Shown: one piece after another, positions 35,353-44,881 of the stretch | Layout: each line of letters begins with the position of its first letter | How positions within the stretch are numbered: the first letter of the stretch is position 1 | DNA from: Rhodospirillaceae bacterium | GTDB lineage: Bacteria; Pseudomonadota; Alphaproteobacteria; Rhodospirillales; JABHCV01 | Reading direction: 5' to 3' | DNA: 61,219 nucleotides | NCBI GenBank assembly: GCA_018662005.1 | Contig: JABJHA010000020.1 | Span: 1-61,219, forward strand | Notes under the pieces: generated by a model | Told to the model about the DNA's origin: nothing | Database searches by the model: none | What the model saw: the letters and a program-made list of their open reading frames with translations, nothing else | Translations under genes and position numbers: made by a program

Positions 35353-36351
35353 TTAACAGTATTTTTCAGGCCCCGCCCACTGCGGAACAGAATATCTGTC
35401 GCCATGGGCCCAGCCGACGGGCAATTGTTGATTGATGGCCTTAAGGTCCGCAGAGCTCAAGGACAGTTCAGCGCCTTTTGCCAGTTCCCTCAGGTGATCG
35501 GTGGACCTGGTGCCGGGAATGGGCAAAATATGTGCGCCCTGATGCAGGACCCAGGCAATGGCTAGGGACGACGCCTTATGCCCCATGTCCCGGGCCAGGG
35601 CGCGAAAGCCTGCCGTGGCCTCAACATTGCGGCTCAGGTTGGGTTCAAGAAAGCGCGGATTGTCTTTCAGAAACGGGAAGGTCTGGACATTTTCTTCAGA
35701 GTGCGGACTGTCCGTTAGCAAACTTCTGCCCAGCGGACTGAAAGCGACAAGCGTCGTATCCAGCTCGGCTGTTTTTTGCACAAGTCCCAGTTCTGGATAG
35801 CGTGTTGAGAGCGAGTATTCCGATTGCACAGCACCTACCGGGTGAACGGCGGCGGCGAGAGCAAGTGAAGTCGGCGCAATTTCCGAAAATCCGAATTGTT
35901 TGATTTTACCGGCCCGGATAAATCCCGCCAGGGTTCCCGCAACCTCTTCAATGGGAAGTTCCTGCTCACGGCGATGGACATAGAACAACTCAACATGATC
36001 AACGCCCAGACGTTTCAGGGATTTATCGAGCTCCGCCTCAAGGTGCCCCGGGCTGTTGTCATAATTTTTACCGTCATCACCACGACAGATCCCGGCTTTG
36101 GTGGCGATGGTGAACAGCTCGTGACGCCCCGGTCCCTGTTGGCTTAAAAACGAACCGATGCGCTCTTCTGAAATACCCTGACCATAAACGTTGGAGGTAT
36201 CGATATGATCGATGCCCAAATCCAGGGCGGTGCTGAGAATGGCGTGGGATTTTTCCGTATCCGTAGGACCATAAAAATCGGCAAACGACATCGCCCCGAT
36301 ACCAAGGGCCGAAACAACCGTTCCATTACCGCCAAGTTTCCGCTTCTCCAT
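35353..36351 (-). CDS. Aldo/keto reductase
   Basis: A 332-residue NADPH-dependent oxidoreductase. GIGAMSFADFYG, then DTSNVYG (catalytic Asp and Tyr), TIATKAG (Lys) and ELFYVHR (His) give the full catalytic tetrad. HILPIPGTRSTDHLRE is the C-terminal cofactor-binding loop. The type is closest to the AKR13/YakC-like group acting on aldehydes and ketones. Its physiological substrate is unknown. It is a single gene on the minus strand. Confidence 0.88.
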   Translation of the reverse strand: MEKRKLGGNGTVVSALGIGAMSFADFYGPTDTEKSHAILSTALDLGIDHIDTSNVYGQGISEERIGSFLSQQGPGRHELFTIATKAGICRGDDGKNYDNSPGHLEAELDKSLKRLGVDHVELFYVHRREQELPIEEVAGTLAGFIRAGKIKQFGFSEIAPTSLALAAAVHPVGAVQSEYSLSTRYPELGLVQKTAELDTTLVAFSPLGRSLLTDSPHSEENVQTFPFLKDNPRFLEPNLSRNVEATAGFRALARDMGHKASSLAIAWVLHQGAHILPIPGTRSTDHLRELAKGAELSLSSADLKAINQQLPVGWAHGDRYSVPQWAGPEKYC

Positions 36352-36432
36352 ATCGACTCCTAATAAGTTTCCGCCCCGTCCGGGTCATCAGGGTATCTAT
36401 CTTCTAGGGGCAGAAAATACAAGAGTCTCTGA

Positions 36433-37275
36433 TCACGCCGCCCGTGCTAACAACGGGGCTTGTGCCTTTTTCATGTGATCGCCAATGGCAGCATGGACCT
36501 TTGCCGGATGGGTCACGGGCAACATGTGACCAGCGTTTGCAATTGTCCGGTGGCGTGCGTCGGGTATCGCCTCGGCCAGCATACGGGTGATCTGACGGGC
36601 CGGTTTTGGCGAGTTGGTGCCGCACAAAACCAGCGTCGGAACCTTTATGCCAGCGTAGGCGGAAATCGGTGTCGTCTCGCCCAGTGTGGCGTTGAAATCC
36701 CCAGGCAACTTGCCAGCCTTCAGGGCCAGTTTTAGACGTTGATCCTGATGCAAGCCGGCCCAGGTTCCTTCGCCGTTCCAGTAATCGACGAAACGTTGCA
36801 TCGCCTGTTCGGGAATTCCCCACGAAACGTCCTGGGTGATGTCGCGGGCAAGCCGGGATACCTGATCGAACAGGCCACGCTCTGCGTCCGAGCCATCACG
36901 TAAAATATTGAACGCAACAGGCTCAAGCACACTCATACTTAAAAGCAGCTGCGGGTGCAGTAACGCCATCTGCAGGGCGAGCGCGCCGCCGTAAGAATGA
37001 CCGACAAGATGGACAGGTCTGCCCAGCTTGCGAACCACAGCCGTGACCAACGCCACGTTACCCGCCAGGGTCAGGGCTCCGGGACCGGTCCAGTTGTCGG
37101 TGCCGCCCGCACCATACAAATCAGGCGCGACAAGATGATATGTGTCGGCCCAGTTTTTAAAAGCCTGCTTCCACTGCTTGCCGGAACTGGCGGAGCTGTG
37201 CAACAGCACAACCGGCTGGCCACTACCTGCTTGTTTGATCGAAACATTTACGCCGTTTTTTCTGCTCGTATTCAT
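36433..37275 (-). CDS. Alpha/beta hydrolase
   Basis: 280 residues from the ATG at 37273-37275, chosen for the AGGAGA just upstream. VVLLHSSASSGKQW gives the oxyanion region, VGHSYGGALA the nucleophile Ser, a Gly/Asp-bearing LVLCGTNSP strand the acid position, and NAGHMLPVTHP the catalytic His. The substrate is not predictable. It lies 73 bases downstream of the OsmC gene in the same direction, with which it may share a transcript. Confidence 0.85.
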   Translation of the reverse strand: MNTSRKNGVNVSIKQAGSGQPVVLLHSSASSGKQWKQAFKNWADTYHLVAPDLYGAGGTDNWTGPGALTLAGNVALVTAVVRKLGRPVHLVGHSYGGALALQMALLHPQLLLSMSVLEPVAFNILRDGSDAERGLFDQVSRLARDITQDVSWGIPEQAMQRFVDYWNGEGTWAGLHQDQRLKLALKAGKLPGDFNATLGETTPISAYAGIKVPTLVLCGTNSPKPARQITRMLAEAIPDARHRTIANAGHMLPVTHPAKVHAAIGDHMKKAQAPLLARAA

Positions 37276-37348
37276 AACGGGTTCTCCTGAATTTGACGAA
37301 ACAAGCCACTGGCCCGGACGGTATGTCCTTGCCCGGACCAGCACTTGC

Positions 37349-37921
37349 TCAGATTTTCTCGATGGAAATTTCCACCGGAAGGGAACTGGAAACCATCTCG
37401 TAGACCGGCGAGAATTGCGCCAGTGACTTCAATGTTTCGGCGTCGCCTTCGGACTTGACCTGCATACGCACGCGCACAACCGAAAAACCTTTTCGGACGG
37501 TGCTGTCCATACCAAGGAACCCCTTAAGATCAAGATCGCCTTCCAGTTCGCAACGCGCATCTTCAATAACGATGCCGCGGGCCGCCGCGTGGTAGACCAT
37601 GGTTGTCGTCAGGCAGCCGGCCAGGGCGTGCAGGACATATTCAACCGGGTTGGCAGCCTTGCCTTCGCCCAGAAGAAGCGGTGGTTCGGCGTTGTCGAGA
37701 ACAAACGGGCCCTTGGCGTGGGGCTGCTCGTCGCAGGCGCCACGGAAGCTGCTGATGGTCGAGCGGTTGTGATCGCCGCCCAACCAGGTGTTAGAGGCGC
37801 GAAACTGAAAATCAGCGATTTCAGGTGTCTGTTTTACCGCCTCAATGGTTTCAAATAGAGCGCTGACATTAACGCCGTTGGTAACGGTGGGCATTTCCTG
37901 GGCTGTGTTTTGGGTGTTCAT
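37349..37921 (-). CDS. OsmC-family peroxidase
   Basis: 190 residues from the ATG at 37919-37921, five bases after GGAAG. GDHNRSTISSFRG and NPVEYVLHALAGCLTTTMVY carry the first redox Cys, and the second is in IEDARCELEGDLDL, spaced as in the OsmC/YhfA branch. Such proteins reduce organic hydroperoxides with thiol partners. It is divergent from the GlxA-type regulator gene, which may control it. Confidence 0.87.
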   Translation of the reverse strand: MNTQNTAQEMPTVTNGVNVSALFETIEAVKQTPEIADFQFRASNTWLGGDHNRSTISSFRGACDEQPHAKGPFVLDNAEPPLLLGEGKAANPVEYVLHALAGCLTTTMVYHAAARGIVIEDARCELEGDLDLKGFLGMDSTVRKGFSVVRVRMQVKSEGDAETLKSLAQFSPVYEMVSSSLPVEISIEKI

Positions 37922-38054
37922 CATATCTTCCTTTGCAACTGTTTGTGCCGCCCTCATGGGTGGCGATGGGCGGAAGATAGGGCAGGGAACTCTTGCTTTT
38001 GAGGGCGTTTTTTGCCAAAAAAGATGCATTCGTGCCACAAAAAGGGCTCAATAA

Positions 38055-39083
38055 ATGGAAAATGACCAGAAGACCACCCAAGACGCCCTGATCGTCGCGG
38101 TGCCCGAAACCGCCGGCTCGGCCCTTTACGGGATGATTGATGTGCTGGCCTCTGCCGGAAATCTTTGGCAACTGCTTGTCGGTGCCCAGCCGGAAGTCGC
38201 TCTGATCAAGCCGAAAATCGTCTCTCCCATGAGCGCGGGTTTTGTCTGCGGCAATAATATTCCGGTCAATCCTGATCTCTGCATCAGCGACCAGCCGATG
38301 GCACCGATCATCATCTTGCCCGAACTGTGGCTGGCCCCGGACGAAGACCTTAAAGGGCGCTACCCAGAGCTGATGGACTGGATTCGCGATTGCTACAAAG
38401 CCGGGGCATCGATTTATTCGGCCTGTTCCGGGGCCATTATGCTGGCCGAAACCGGTTTGCTTGACGGACGGGATGCAACGTCCCATTGGGGTTATCAGCA
38501 TCTGTTTCACAAAAGTTATCCGAAAGTTCGCTTTCAACCGGAACCGAACTTGTGTTTTGCCGACCCCCTGGGCCGCATTGTTACGGCCGGTGGCACCAGT
38601 TCATGGCATGACCTAGCGATCCATATTATTGCCCGCCACTGCAACCCCGGCGAGGCGTTGCGCATCGCCAAGGTTTACCTTTTGAAATGGCACGACGAAG
38701 GCCAGTTGCCTTTCGCCAGCCTTGTCAACCAGACAGCACACGCGGATTCCGTGGTTCGTGAGTGTGAAACATGGCTTAAAGCCCACTTCCGTGAAGGCGA
38801 ACCTGTCGCCCGCGTGGTTGACCATTCCGGGATCCCCGAACGCACCATCAAGCGGCGCTTTAAAGCAGCCACCGGGACGACGCTCATGGACCATGTTCAA
38901 AACCTGCGGATCGAAGAAGCCAAGCGTCTGCTGGAAACCGGCGATACCCCGTTTGATGAAATTGCTCCAGCGGTGGGTTACGAGAACATCGGTTTCTTCC
39001 GCCGCCTGTTCAATAGAAGAACCGGTCTCAACCCGTCCCGATACCGAAAAATGTTCCAACCGGTAACGACCGTGGTGACGTGA
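38055..39083 (+). CDS. GlxA-type transcriptional regulator (DJ-1/PfpI plus AraC)
   Basis: A 342-residue protein. The N-terminal DJ-1/PfpI-like domain (about 10-195) has YSACSGAIMLAETGLLDGRD with a conserved Cys. The C-terminal AraC-type DNA-binding domain (about 230-335) has two helix-turn-helices (VARVVDHSGIPERTIKRRFK and FDEIAPAVGYENIGFFRRLF). It is divergent from osmC across 133 bases, which suggests control of osmC and the hydrolase. Confidence 0.9.
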   Translation: MENDQKTTQDALIVAVPETAGSALYGMIDVLASAGNLWQLLVGAQPEVALIKPKIVSPMSAGFVCGNNIPVNPDLCISDQPMAPIIILPELWLAPDEDLKGRYPELMDWIRDCYKAGASIYSACSGAIMLAETGLLDGRDATSHWGYQHLFHKSYPKVRFQPEPNLCFADPLGRIVTAGGTSSWHDLAIHIIARHCNPGEALRIAKVYLLKWHDEGQLPFASLVNQTAHADSVVRECETWLKAHFREGEPVARVVDHSGIPERTIKRRFKAATGTTLMDHVQNLRIEEAKRLLETGDTPFDEIAPAVGYENIGFFRRLFNRRTGLNPSRYRKMFQPVTTVVT

Positions 39084-39119
39084 TCAGGTTTAATATCCAA
39101 GTTTTTTTGAAAGAGGAAA

Positions 39120-39195
39120 TGGTGCCGCCTGGGTGACTTGAACACCCGACCCCCGCATTACGAATGCGATGCTCTACCAACTGAGCTAAGGCGGC
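39120..39195 (-). tRNA. tRNA-Thr (anticodon CGU)
   Basis: The reverse strand gives a complete cloverleaf: acceptor GCCGCCT/AGGCGGC, D-arm AGCTCAGTTGGTAGAGC, anticodon stem GCATT-...-AATGC with loop containing CGT, T-arm GGGTG-TTCAAGT-CACCC, discriminator A and an encoded CCA end. Anticodon CGU reads ACG (threonine). Confidence 0.95.
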
Positions 39196-39214
39196 TCATT
39201 TCCCAAGGCTTTAC

Positions 39215-40612
39215 TTACTGCGTCGTCCTTTCCGCGTCAACGTCTTGTAAGGCCTGCGGCGCAGTCAATTTTGGTTGTTCCGTCTGTTCCGTCTGCTCAG
39301 GCGCAATCAGGCCCGGAACCCGAACCGGCAAGCGCCACTGGAATTTATCGAAACCGCCACAGCCGCCGCAAAGTGGTGTCCAGCTATCGGCGGCGTTGCC
39401 GCAATCTTCACAAACCCAGGTCGGATCAGGACTTGCGCTGGCCGCCCGGACCAACCATTCGCGGGCCGCTATCATGTCCTGATGTTCGCCTTCCTCAAGG
39501 CTCGCCATCAACTGGCAATAGCTGCCGGGCACCGGCTGGTTTGATGCTTCCATGGCCATTAGTCCCTTGCGCGCCTCCCCCCACAGGCCGGCGTCCAGTG
39601 CGGCCCGGGCCAGCATCAGGGCGGTTGCCGGGTCTTTCGGATTAAACCCCGCCAGTGTCTGCGCCGCCTTCATGCGGGCCATGGCGTCATCAGCGCCGCT
39701 CACCCCCCAGTAAGCTGCCGCCAGATCCGGAACAGGGGTCGTTGCCCACGCGGCTTCCAGGGCGTTGGCCGCCTTGCGCTGTTTGCCGGCACTTTTAAGC
39801 AAACCCGCATAATGGATCTGAACCGGGCTTAACCCCGGCGCGTCCAGGCTCGCCTTCTTCGATAATTTAAGAGCCTTGGCGACGTCGCCAGCGGCTTCGG
39901 CATCGACGCTCATCAGATGGCCCAGAACAGCCCTTGGCCTGCGCGCTTCGCCAGCACTTACATGTTTCTTGCGGATCGCTATGGCCAGGGCCTCGTCGGC
40001 CTCTGCCCACAGGCCACCGCGACTGGCAAGGTCAAACAGGGTGCGGGCCGCCCAGGCGCTTTCGGGTTTAAGGCGGCTGGCCCGGCGCGCCCATTTCAGG
40101 GCGTCTTGAGTGTGTTCAAGCTTGATCGCCTGATTGAGCAGCCCCCGCAGGCCCAGAAATTCCGTATCGGGGCTAGCGAGCATTTCGGTAAAGAATTTTT
40201 GCGCCGCCGCCTCATCTCCACTTAACTGGGCCGACTGGGCCGAAAGCAACATTGTCAGCGATGGCTCATCGAGTAAATCATCGGCCCGCCCGGCTTGCCT
40301 GCGGGCTTCGCCCGGATCACCGGCAGCCACCGCCACCATGCCCCGGCTTAAGGCCAGATAGCCGCGACGACGCCGGCCGTCGCGACGAAAGCGGGCAATC
40401 TCGGCAGGAACGCCCCGAATAAAAAGCCACAGGCGGTACGTAAAGGCCGAAAGAATGGCGACGAGGCCAACAGCACCGACCAGAACAGCGGCGGATGTTT
40501 CGATCACATAACCATGCCAGACAAGGCTGAGCTGACCGGGATTATCAGCCAGCCACATGGCCGTTGCGGCCAGCACGCAAAGCAGAAAAATAAACCAAAG
40601 GGCGCGTAACAT
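39215..40612 (-). CDS. hemY: HemY-type TPR membrane protein
   Basis: A 465-residue protein. Two N-terminal membrane helices (LWFIFLLCVLAATAMWLA and AAVLVGAVGLVAILSAFTYR) with a short loop containing GQLSLVWHGYVIET lead into TPR-like helices (about 90-400), the standard HemY_N architecture. The C-terminal CEDCGNAADSWTPLCGGCGG is a four-Cys zinc-ribbon-like motif. It follows hemC, hemD and the mitofilin gene in one apparent operon. HemY of this type has an undefined role linked to haem synthesis; it is not protoporphyrinogen oxidase. Confidence 0.85.
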   Translation of the reverse strand: MLRALWFIFLLCVLAATAMWLADNPGQLSLVWHGYVIETSAAVLVGAVGLVAILSAFTYRLWLFIRGVPAEIARFRRDGRRRRGYLALSRGMVAVAAGDPGEARRQAGRADDLLDEPSLTMLLSAQSAQLSGDEAAAQKFFTEMLASPDTEFLGLRGLLNQAIKLEHTQDALKWARRASRLKPESAWAARTLFDLASRGGLWAEADEALAIAIRKKHVSAGEARRPRAVLGHLMSVDAEAAGDVAKALKLSKKASLDAPGLSPVQIHYAGLLKSAGKQRKAANALEAAWATTPVPDLAAAYWGVSGADDAMARMKAAQTLAGFNPKDPATALMLARAALDAGLWGEARKGLMAMEASNQPVPGSYCQLMASLEEGEHQDMIAAREWLVRAASASPDPTWVCEDCGNAADSWTPLCGGCGGFDKFQWRLPVRVPGLIAPEQTEQTEQPKLTAPQALQDVDAERTTQ

Positions 40613-40630
40613 CCTTGTTATTCCCTTCGC

Positions 40631-41917
40631 CTAATTATTGACAGGTGCGAGCAGCGAGACGACAAAGACATGCAATCTCGACAGCGCCGTTTCCGCCATC
40701 AGACGCGCCCGGGCGCGTTCTAGCCAGGGGGCGGCGGCGCTTGCTTGCGGGCCGACAAGTTCCGAAAGCGTCGCCACGGCACCGGCCAAATCACCCTCAT
40801 CAAGGCGCGCCCTGGCCTTTGTTACAGGGCTTGCGCTGGCATCGATGGAATCCAGTGCGCCTTCCTTGCGCACAGACACCAGGGATTTAATCGTTGTTAA
40901 CACATCGCCCAGCACATCTTCGGACGGGATGGGTGGCACCGCTGCCGCCGCAATGGCGTTTGCCGCGGCGAGATATTCCCGGCGCAGGGTATCCATGGTG
41001 GCGATGCCGGTCTTCCCATAAGGCGCAAGCTCGCCGACCCCGCGCATGATGTCCGGATCGCCGTGGGCAAGTGCCTTCAGGGCATCCAGGGCAGGGGCAA
41101 AAGGTGCGCTGGAACGCAGGGTTTCACGCAAATGGCCAACCGCCAGCACCAATGTCTGGGCCTGCACCTGTTTTTGCGCGAGGGCGCTTGCGGCGGCATC
41201 ACCGGCGCTCGACTGCGCAGCACCGGTTTCAAGACTGCCAATGCGTTCGGAAATCCCCGCCATGGTCTGGGTGAGTTGTTCGGCAGAACTATTGGCGTTG
41301 GAGCCACTTTCAGCCATGGCCTGTTCCAGTTTGGCCAGCCGTTCCATAACCGCATTAACTGTCTCGCCGCTTGTTTCCAGCTGGTTCATGCGCGAGCTCA
41401 ATCGTTGCAGGGATTCGTTGGTTTCCACCGCGTCTGATGGTGGTGAGGTCGCCTGCAACATGCCGCGGACATAATCGATTTGCTTTTCCAGTTCCAGAAT
41501 TCGCGCCATCACCCCTTCAAAGGACTGGTTCATCTGTCCGCGTTCACGTTCAAGATCGGCAATCGCTTCACCGCCCTTTCGGACCCGCTCCACTTCCTTT
41601 TCAATCTCACCCAGACGGTTCGCTAACGTATCTTCGGGCGCTTGCTGCTCATCGGAATTTTTCAGGGCTGGCAGGTAATCGACAACATAAGGCGACCACA
41701 GGGGTTGCGTTGCCAGGCCGCCGCCGATCAATACCACGACCAGCAACAGGCTAAAGAGAGACCGTGAAATACCTGCTTCCTCGGTGTTAGAGGTGACCAG
41801 CGGTTTTTCCGGTTGTTCAGGCGTGGGGGTTTTCGCCTCAGCGGCAGGCTTGGGCTTGGCAGGCGATTTTGCCTCCGCCTTTCCTGGCTTCTCTTCTTTC
41901 TTGGTCTTTTTGCTCAC
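40631..41917 (-). CDS. Mitofilin-like inner-membrane protein
   Basis: A 428-residue protein. A Lys/Pro/Ala-rich cytoplasmic N-terminus is followed by a single membrane helix (about 50-72, SLFSLLLVVVLIGGGLATQP), a long coiled coil (about 95-230) and a C-terminal conserved part with LAHGDPDIMRGVGELAPYG and a final mitofilin-signature helix (VATLSELVGPQASAAAPWLE). Alphaproteobacterial mitofilin homologues are encoded in hem operons as here and shape intracytoplasmic membranes in some species. It is 18 bases ahead of hemY. Confidence 0.85.
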   Translation of the reverse strand: MSKKTKKEEKPGKAEAKSPAKPKPAAEAKTPTPEQPEKPLVTSNTEEAGISRSLFSLLLVVVLIGGGLATQPLWSPYVVDYLPALKNSDEQQAPEDTLANRLGEIEKEVERVRKGGEAIADLERERGQMNQSFEGVMARILELEKQIDYVRGMLQATSPPSDAVETNESLQRLSSRMNQLETSGETVNAVMERLAKLEQAMAESGSNANSSAEQLTQTMAGISERIGSLETGAAQSSAGDAAASALAQKQVQAQTLVLAVGHLRETLRSSAPFAPALDALKALAHGDPDIMRGVGELAPYGKTGIATMDTLRREYLAAANAIAAAAVPPIPSEDVLGDVLTTIKSLVSVRKEGALDSIDASASPVTKARARLDEGDLAGAVATLSELVGPQASAAAPWLERARARLMAETALSRLHVFVVSLLAPVNN

Positions 41918-41983
41918 ACGCCGATCCTCGTCAATATTCTGATCCCTGATAATATCAGGTGTCTTCGTTGCGGTTTAGATAAA

Positions 41984-42703
41984 TCAACCCTGCGGGGGCA
42001 TTTCCCTTACACATTTTATCAGCGCCGCCTGATCCGGGGTTGCCGCAACAACCACCCGGGTCCAGTCAAGCGCCCCTGCATGGACGGCGACGGCGTCACT
42101 CAAACAAAAAACATGAAGCCGTTCGGCACAGCCCGTGGCGCCGGCGCTCGTTAACAAATCGACGAAACTGTCCGCCGTGCGCGGGGAGTACAAGACGACC
42201 CCGTCAATGTCGCCCTTTTTCAGGGCATCGAGACCTGCCGGGGACAGGGCTGTCGCCTTGCGGGCATGATAAAGTTGAACACGGTGATACTGGTAGCCGC
42301 TTAAGGCCAGCATTGCGGCCAGGTCGCCCGCCACTTTCGAGCCTGCCACATGAAGCAGGACACCCTCCCCGGGCTTGCATTTTTCCTGAACCAATCCGGC
42401 CAGGGCGGTGACATCACCGGTGGCACTTGTGACTTTTTCAAATCCCGCCTGATGTGCCGTCCGCGCTGTCGCGTCACCAACAGCATAAACCGGCAAGCGG
42501 CGTTCGGATGATAGAGCGGCAAAGGCCCGTACCCCATTGGCGCTGGTCAGCAAAAGACCCTGAACATCGGTTAGGTCCGGGGCGTCCGCCGCCGTCAGTT
42601 CAATGCTCAGCAAGGGTTCGGTCACTGTTTCGATGCCGAGAGCGGCGAACTCTGCCGCAAGCGGTTCGGCATCTTCCAGCGGACGGGTAATCATTAACCG
42701 CAT
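41984..42703 (-). CDS. hemD: Uroporphyrinogen-III synthase
   Basis: A 239-residue two-domain enzyme. MRLMITRPLEDAEPLAAEFA and LTSANGVRAFAAL mark the N-terminal part, and VYAVGDATARTAHQAGF with VVLYSPRTADSFVDLL and a C-terminal VAATPDQAAL complete the fold. It closes and rearranges hydroxymethylbilane to uroporphyrinogen III. The start is nine bases after the hemC stop, as expected in this operon. Confidence 0.9.
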   Translation of the reverse strand: MRLMITRPLEDAEPLAAEFAALGIETVTEPLLSIELTAADAPDLTDVQGLLLTSANGVRAFAALSSERRLPVYAVGDATARTAHQAGFEKVTSATGDVTALAGLVQEKCKPGEGVLLHVAGSKVAGDLAAMLALSGYQYHRVQLYHARKATALSPAGLDALKKGDIDGVVLYSPRTADSFVDLLTSAGATGCAERLHVFCLSDAVAVHAGALDWTRVVVAATPDQAALIKCVREMPPQG

Positions 42704-42712
42704 GGCAAAGCG

Positions 42713-43639
42713 TCACTCCAAAAATCCGGGCCCGGCACGTTCTTTCAACTCCTCCCCGGCCTCCCGGCCCAGCGCTACGGCATCGGCCATGTCGCCGCTG
42801 CGCCCCGTTTCCAGAACTTCCGAACCGTCAGGTTTGGCAATAAGGCCGCGCAGGGACAGGCCGTCGCTGGTGTCAATTTCCGCCAGTGCGGCGATGGGCG
42901 TTCGGCACGATCCGTCAAGGACTTCAAGCAAGGCACGCTCAGCTCTCACCCTGAACACTGTCGGTTGATGATTGAGCGCAGCCAGAAACTTGTGGGCGCG
43001 CTCATCATCCGTGTGACAGGTAATGCCGATAGCGCCCTGGGCCACCGCCGGTAACATTTCATTGGTCTCGATAATCGACGTTGCAACATCGGCATTACCC
43101 AGGCGATTAAGCCCGGCAAGCGCCAAAAGGGTGGCGTCAACCTGACCTTCGGCCAATTTGCGAAGACGGCTTTGAACGTTGCCGCGAAAAGTTACGACCT
43201 TAAGGTCGGGACGCATATTCAGAATAAGCGCCTGCCGCCTAAGCGCCGCCGTGCCGATAACACTGCCGGATGGCAGGTCGGCAATATTTTTTGCCTTGTC
43301 GCTGATGAAGGCATCGCGCGGGTCTTCGCGCTCCAGCATACAAGGCAGGACGATGCCGTCCGGTAGCCAAGTCGGTACGTCCTTCATGGAATGAACGGCA
43401 AGGTCGATACGTCCATCAAGCATGGCGTCGTCAATTTCCTTGGTGAACAAGCCCTTGCCACCGACTTCGGCCAATGCCCGATCCAGAATCATGTCGCCGG
43501 TCGTTTTGATAATGACGATTTCGGCGGCGGTGACCATTTCAGGAAAAGCGGCAATCAGCCGGGTTTTAACTTCTTCAGCCTGGGCCAGCGCCAAAGGGCT
43601 GCCACGGGTGCCAATACGAAGGGGGGCGGGGGAGGTCAT
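42713..43639 (-). CDS. hemC: Porphobilinogen deaminase (hydroxymethylbilane synthase)
   Basis: A 308-residue enzyme. IGTRGSPLALAQ, AVHSMKDVP (Asp87 in the active site), GTAALRRQA and LDGSCRTPIA, in which Cys245 carries the dipyrromethane cofactor, are all present. It links four porphobilinogens in the cytoplasm. It heads the apparent hemC-hemD-mitofilin-hemY transcript and is divergent from tsaD. This order is widespread in alphaproteobacteria. Confidence 0.96.
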   Translation of the reverse strand: MTSPAPLRIGTRGSPLALAQAEEVKTRLIAAFPEMVTAAEIVIIKTTGDMILDRALAEVGGKGLFTKEIDDAMLDGRIDLAVHSMKDVPTWLPDGIVLPCMLEREDPRDAFISDKAKNIADLPSGSVIGTAALRRQALILNMRPDLKVVTFRGNVQSRLRKLAEGQVDATLLALAGLNRLGNADVATSIIETNEMLPAVAQGAIGITCHTDDERAHKFLAALNHQPTVFRVRAERALLEVLDGSCRTPIAALAEIDTSDGLSLRGLIAKPDGSEVLETGRSGDMADAVALGREAGEELKERAGPGFLE

Positions 43640-43722
43640 AAAAACATGCTCAAAGTAATGGTCGGAATGTTGTCCAGAGAGTAAAGTCCCTGAACTTCAT
43701 AATCAATGAGACTGTTTTATAG

Positions 43723-44799
43723 ATGATCGTACTGGGTATCGAAACAAGTTGTGACGAAACCGCCGCCGCCGTGGTGACCGACAGCGGCGAGATTTTGGCC
43801 GAAACCGTTCTCTCGCAGCTGGAAGAGCATCGACCTTATGGCGGCGTCGTGCCAGAGGTCGCGGCGCGCGCCCATCTTGAACACATCGACCGACTGGTTG
43901 CTGAAACAATGAGCAAGGCCGGTACCGGATTTGATCAACTGGACGCGGTTGCCGCGACCGGCGGACCCGGCCTGATTGGCGGCGTCATCGTCGGGGTGAT
44001 GACGGCCAAGGCCATCGCGGTAGCTCGAAAGTTACCTTTTATCGCCATCAACCATCTTGAAGGCCACGCCCTGAGCGCCCGCCTGGAGGCAAAAAACAAA
44101 ATCGACTTCCCTTACTTGCTGTTGCTGGTATCGGGTGGCCATTGCCAGCTTTTGAGCGTCGAAGGGCCGGGACGCTATAAACGTTTGGGCACCACCATCG
44201 ACGACGCGCTGGGTGAAGCCTTCGACAAGACGGCAAAAATGCTTGGCCTTGGCTATCCCGGCGGCCCGGCTGTAGAGGCTGCAGCCAAAAGTGGGGACGC
44301 CGCCCGTTTCGACCTGCCACGACCGATGAAAGGCCGTCCCGGATGTGATTTTTCCTTTTCCGGTTTGAAAACGGCAGTCCGCCACGTCGCCTTGGGATTG
44401 CCCGAAGGGGCTTTTGAAAGGCAGGACATCGCCGACCTGTGCGCCGGATTTCAGGCCGCCGCCGGTGACGTGCTGGCCGACCGCACCGATCATGCCCTGA
44501 ATAATTTTCTTGAGGACCATCAAACCTGTCACGCCCTGGTCGTCGCAGGCGGCGTCGCGGCCAATCAGAGCATTCGCCAAAGGCTGCAAAAGCTGGCCGA
44601 CGCGCGGGCGATCCCGCTTGTCGCGCCACCGCCCAGCCTGTGCACCGATAACGCGGCGATGATCGCCTGGGCGGCTATAGAGCGGATCACTGTTTCGGGG
44701 CTCAACGCTGCCGAGGATGGTCTTGATTTTCGCCCGCGCCCACGCTGGCCGCTCGACCCGGACGCCCCCAGCGCCGCCTTTGCCGGAGCCAAAGCCTGA
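43723..44799 (+). CDS. tsaD: tRNA N6-adenosine threonylcarbamoyltransferase
   Basis: A 358-residue Kae1/TsaD protein. [14 protein letters not shown] opens the ASKHA fold, [12 protein letters not shown] provides the metal-binding His111 and His115, and [14 protein letters not shown] and [13 protein letters not shown] complete the nucleotide and metal site. It makes the t6A37 modification of ANN-reading tRNAs with TsaB, TsaC and TsaE. It is divergent from hemC, a common alphaproteobacterial arrangement, and is followed by gpsA. Confidence 0.96.
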   Translation: MIVLGIETSCDETAAAVVTDSGEILAETVLSQLEEHRPYGGVVPEVAARAHLEHIDRLVAETMSKAGTGFDQLDAVAATGGPGLIGGVIVGVMTAKAIAVARKLPFIAINHLEGHALSARLEAKNKIDFPYLLLLVSGGHCQLLSVEGPGRYKRLGTTIDDALGEAFDKTAKMLGLGYPGGPAVEAAAKSGDAARFDLPRPMKGRPGCDFSFSGLKTAVRHVALGLPEGAFERQDIADLCAGFQAAAGDVLADRTDHALNNFLEDHQTCHALVVAGGVAANQSIRQRLQKLADARAIPLVAPPPSLCTDNAAMIAWAAIERITVSGLNAAEDGLDFRPRPRWPLDPDAPSAAFAGAKA

Positions 44800-44881
44800 T
44801 CAGCCGCCAGAGCGGCATGGTTTATCAGGTGCTAAGGCACCAAGGCTTGAATGAGGTCTGGCGACAGGGCATAACATTCCC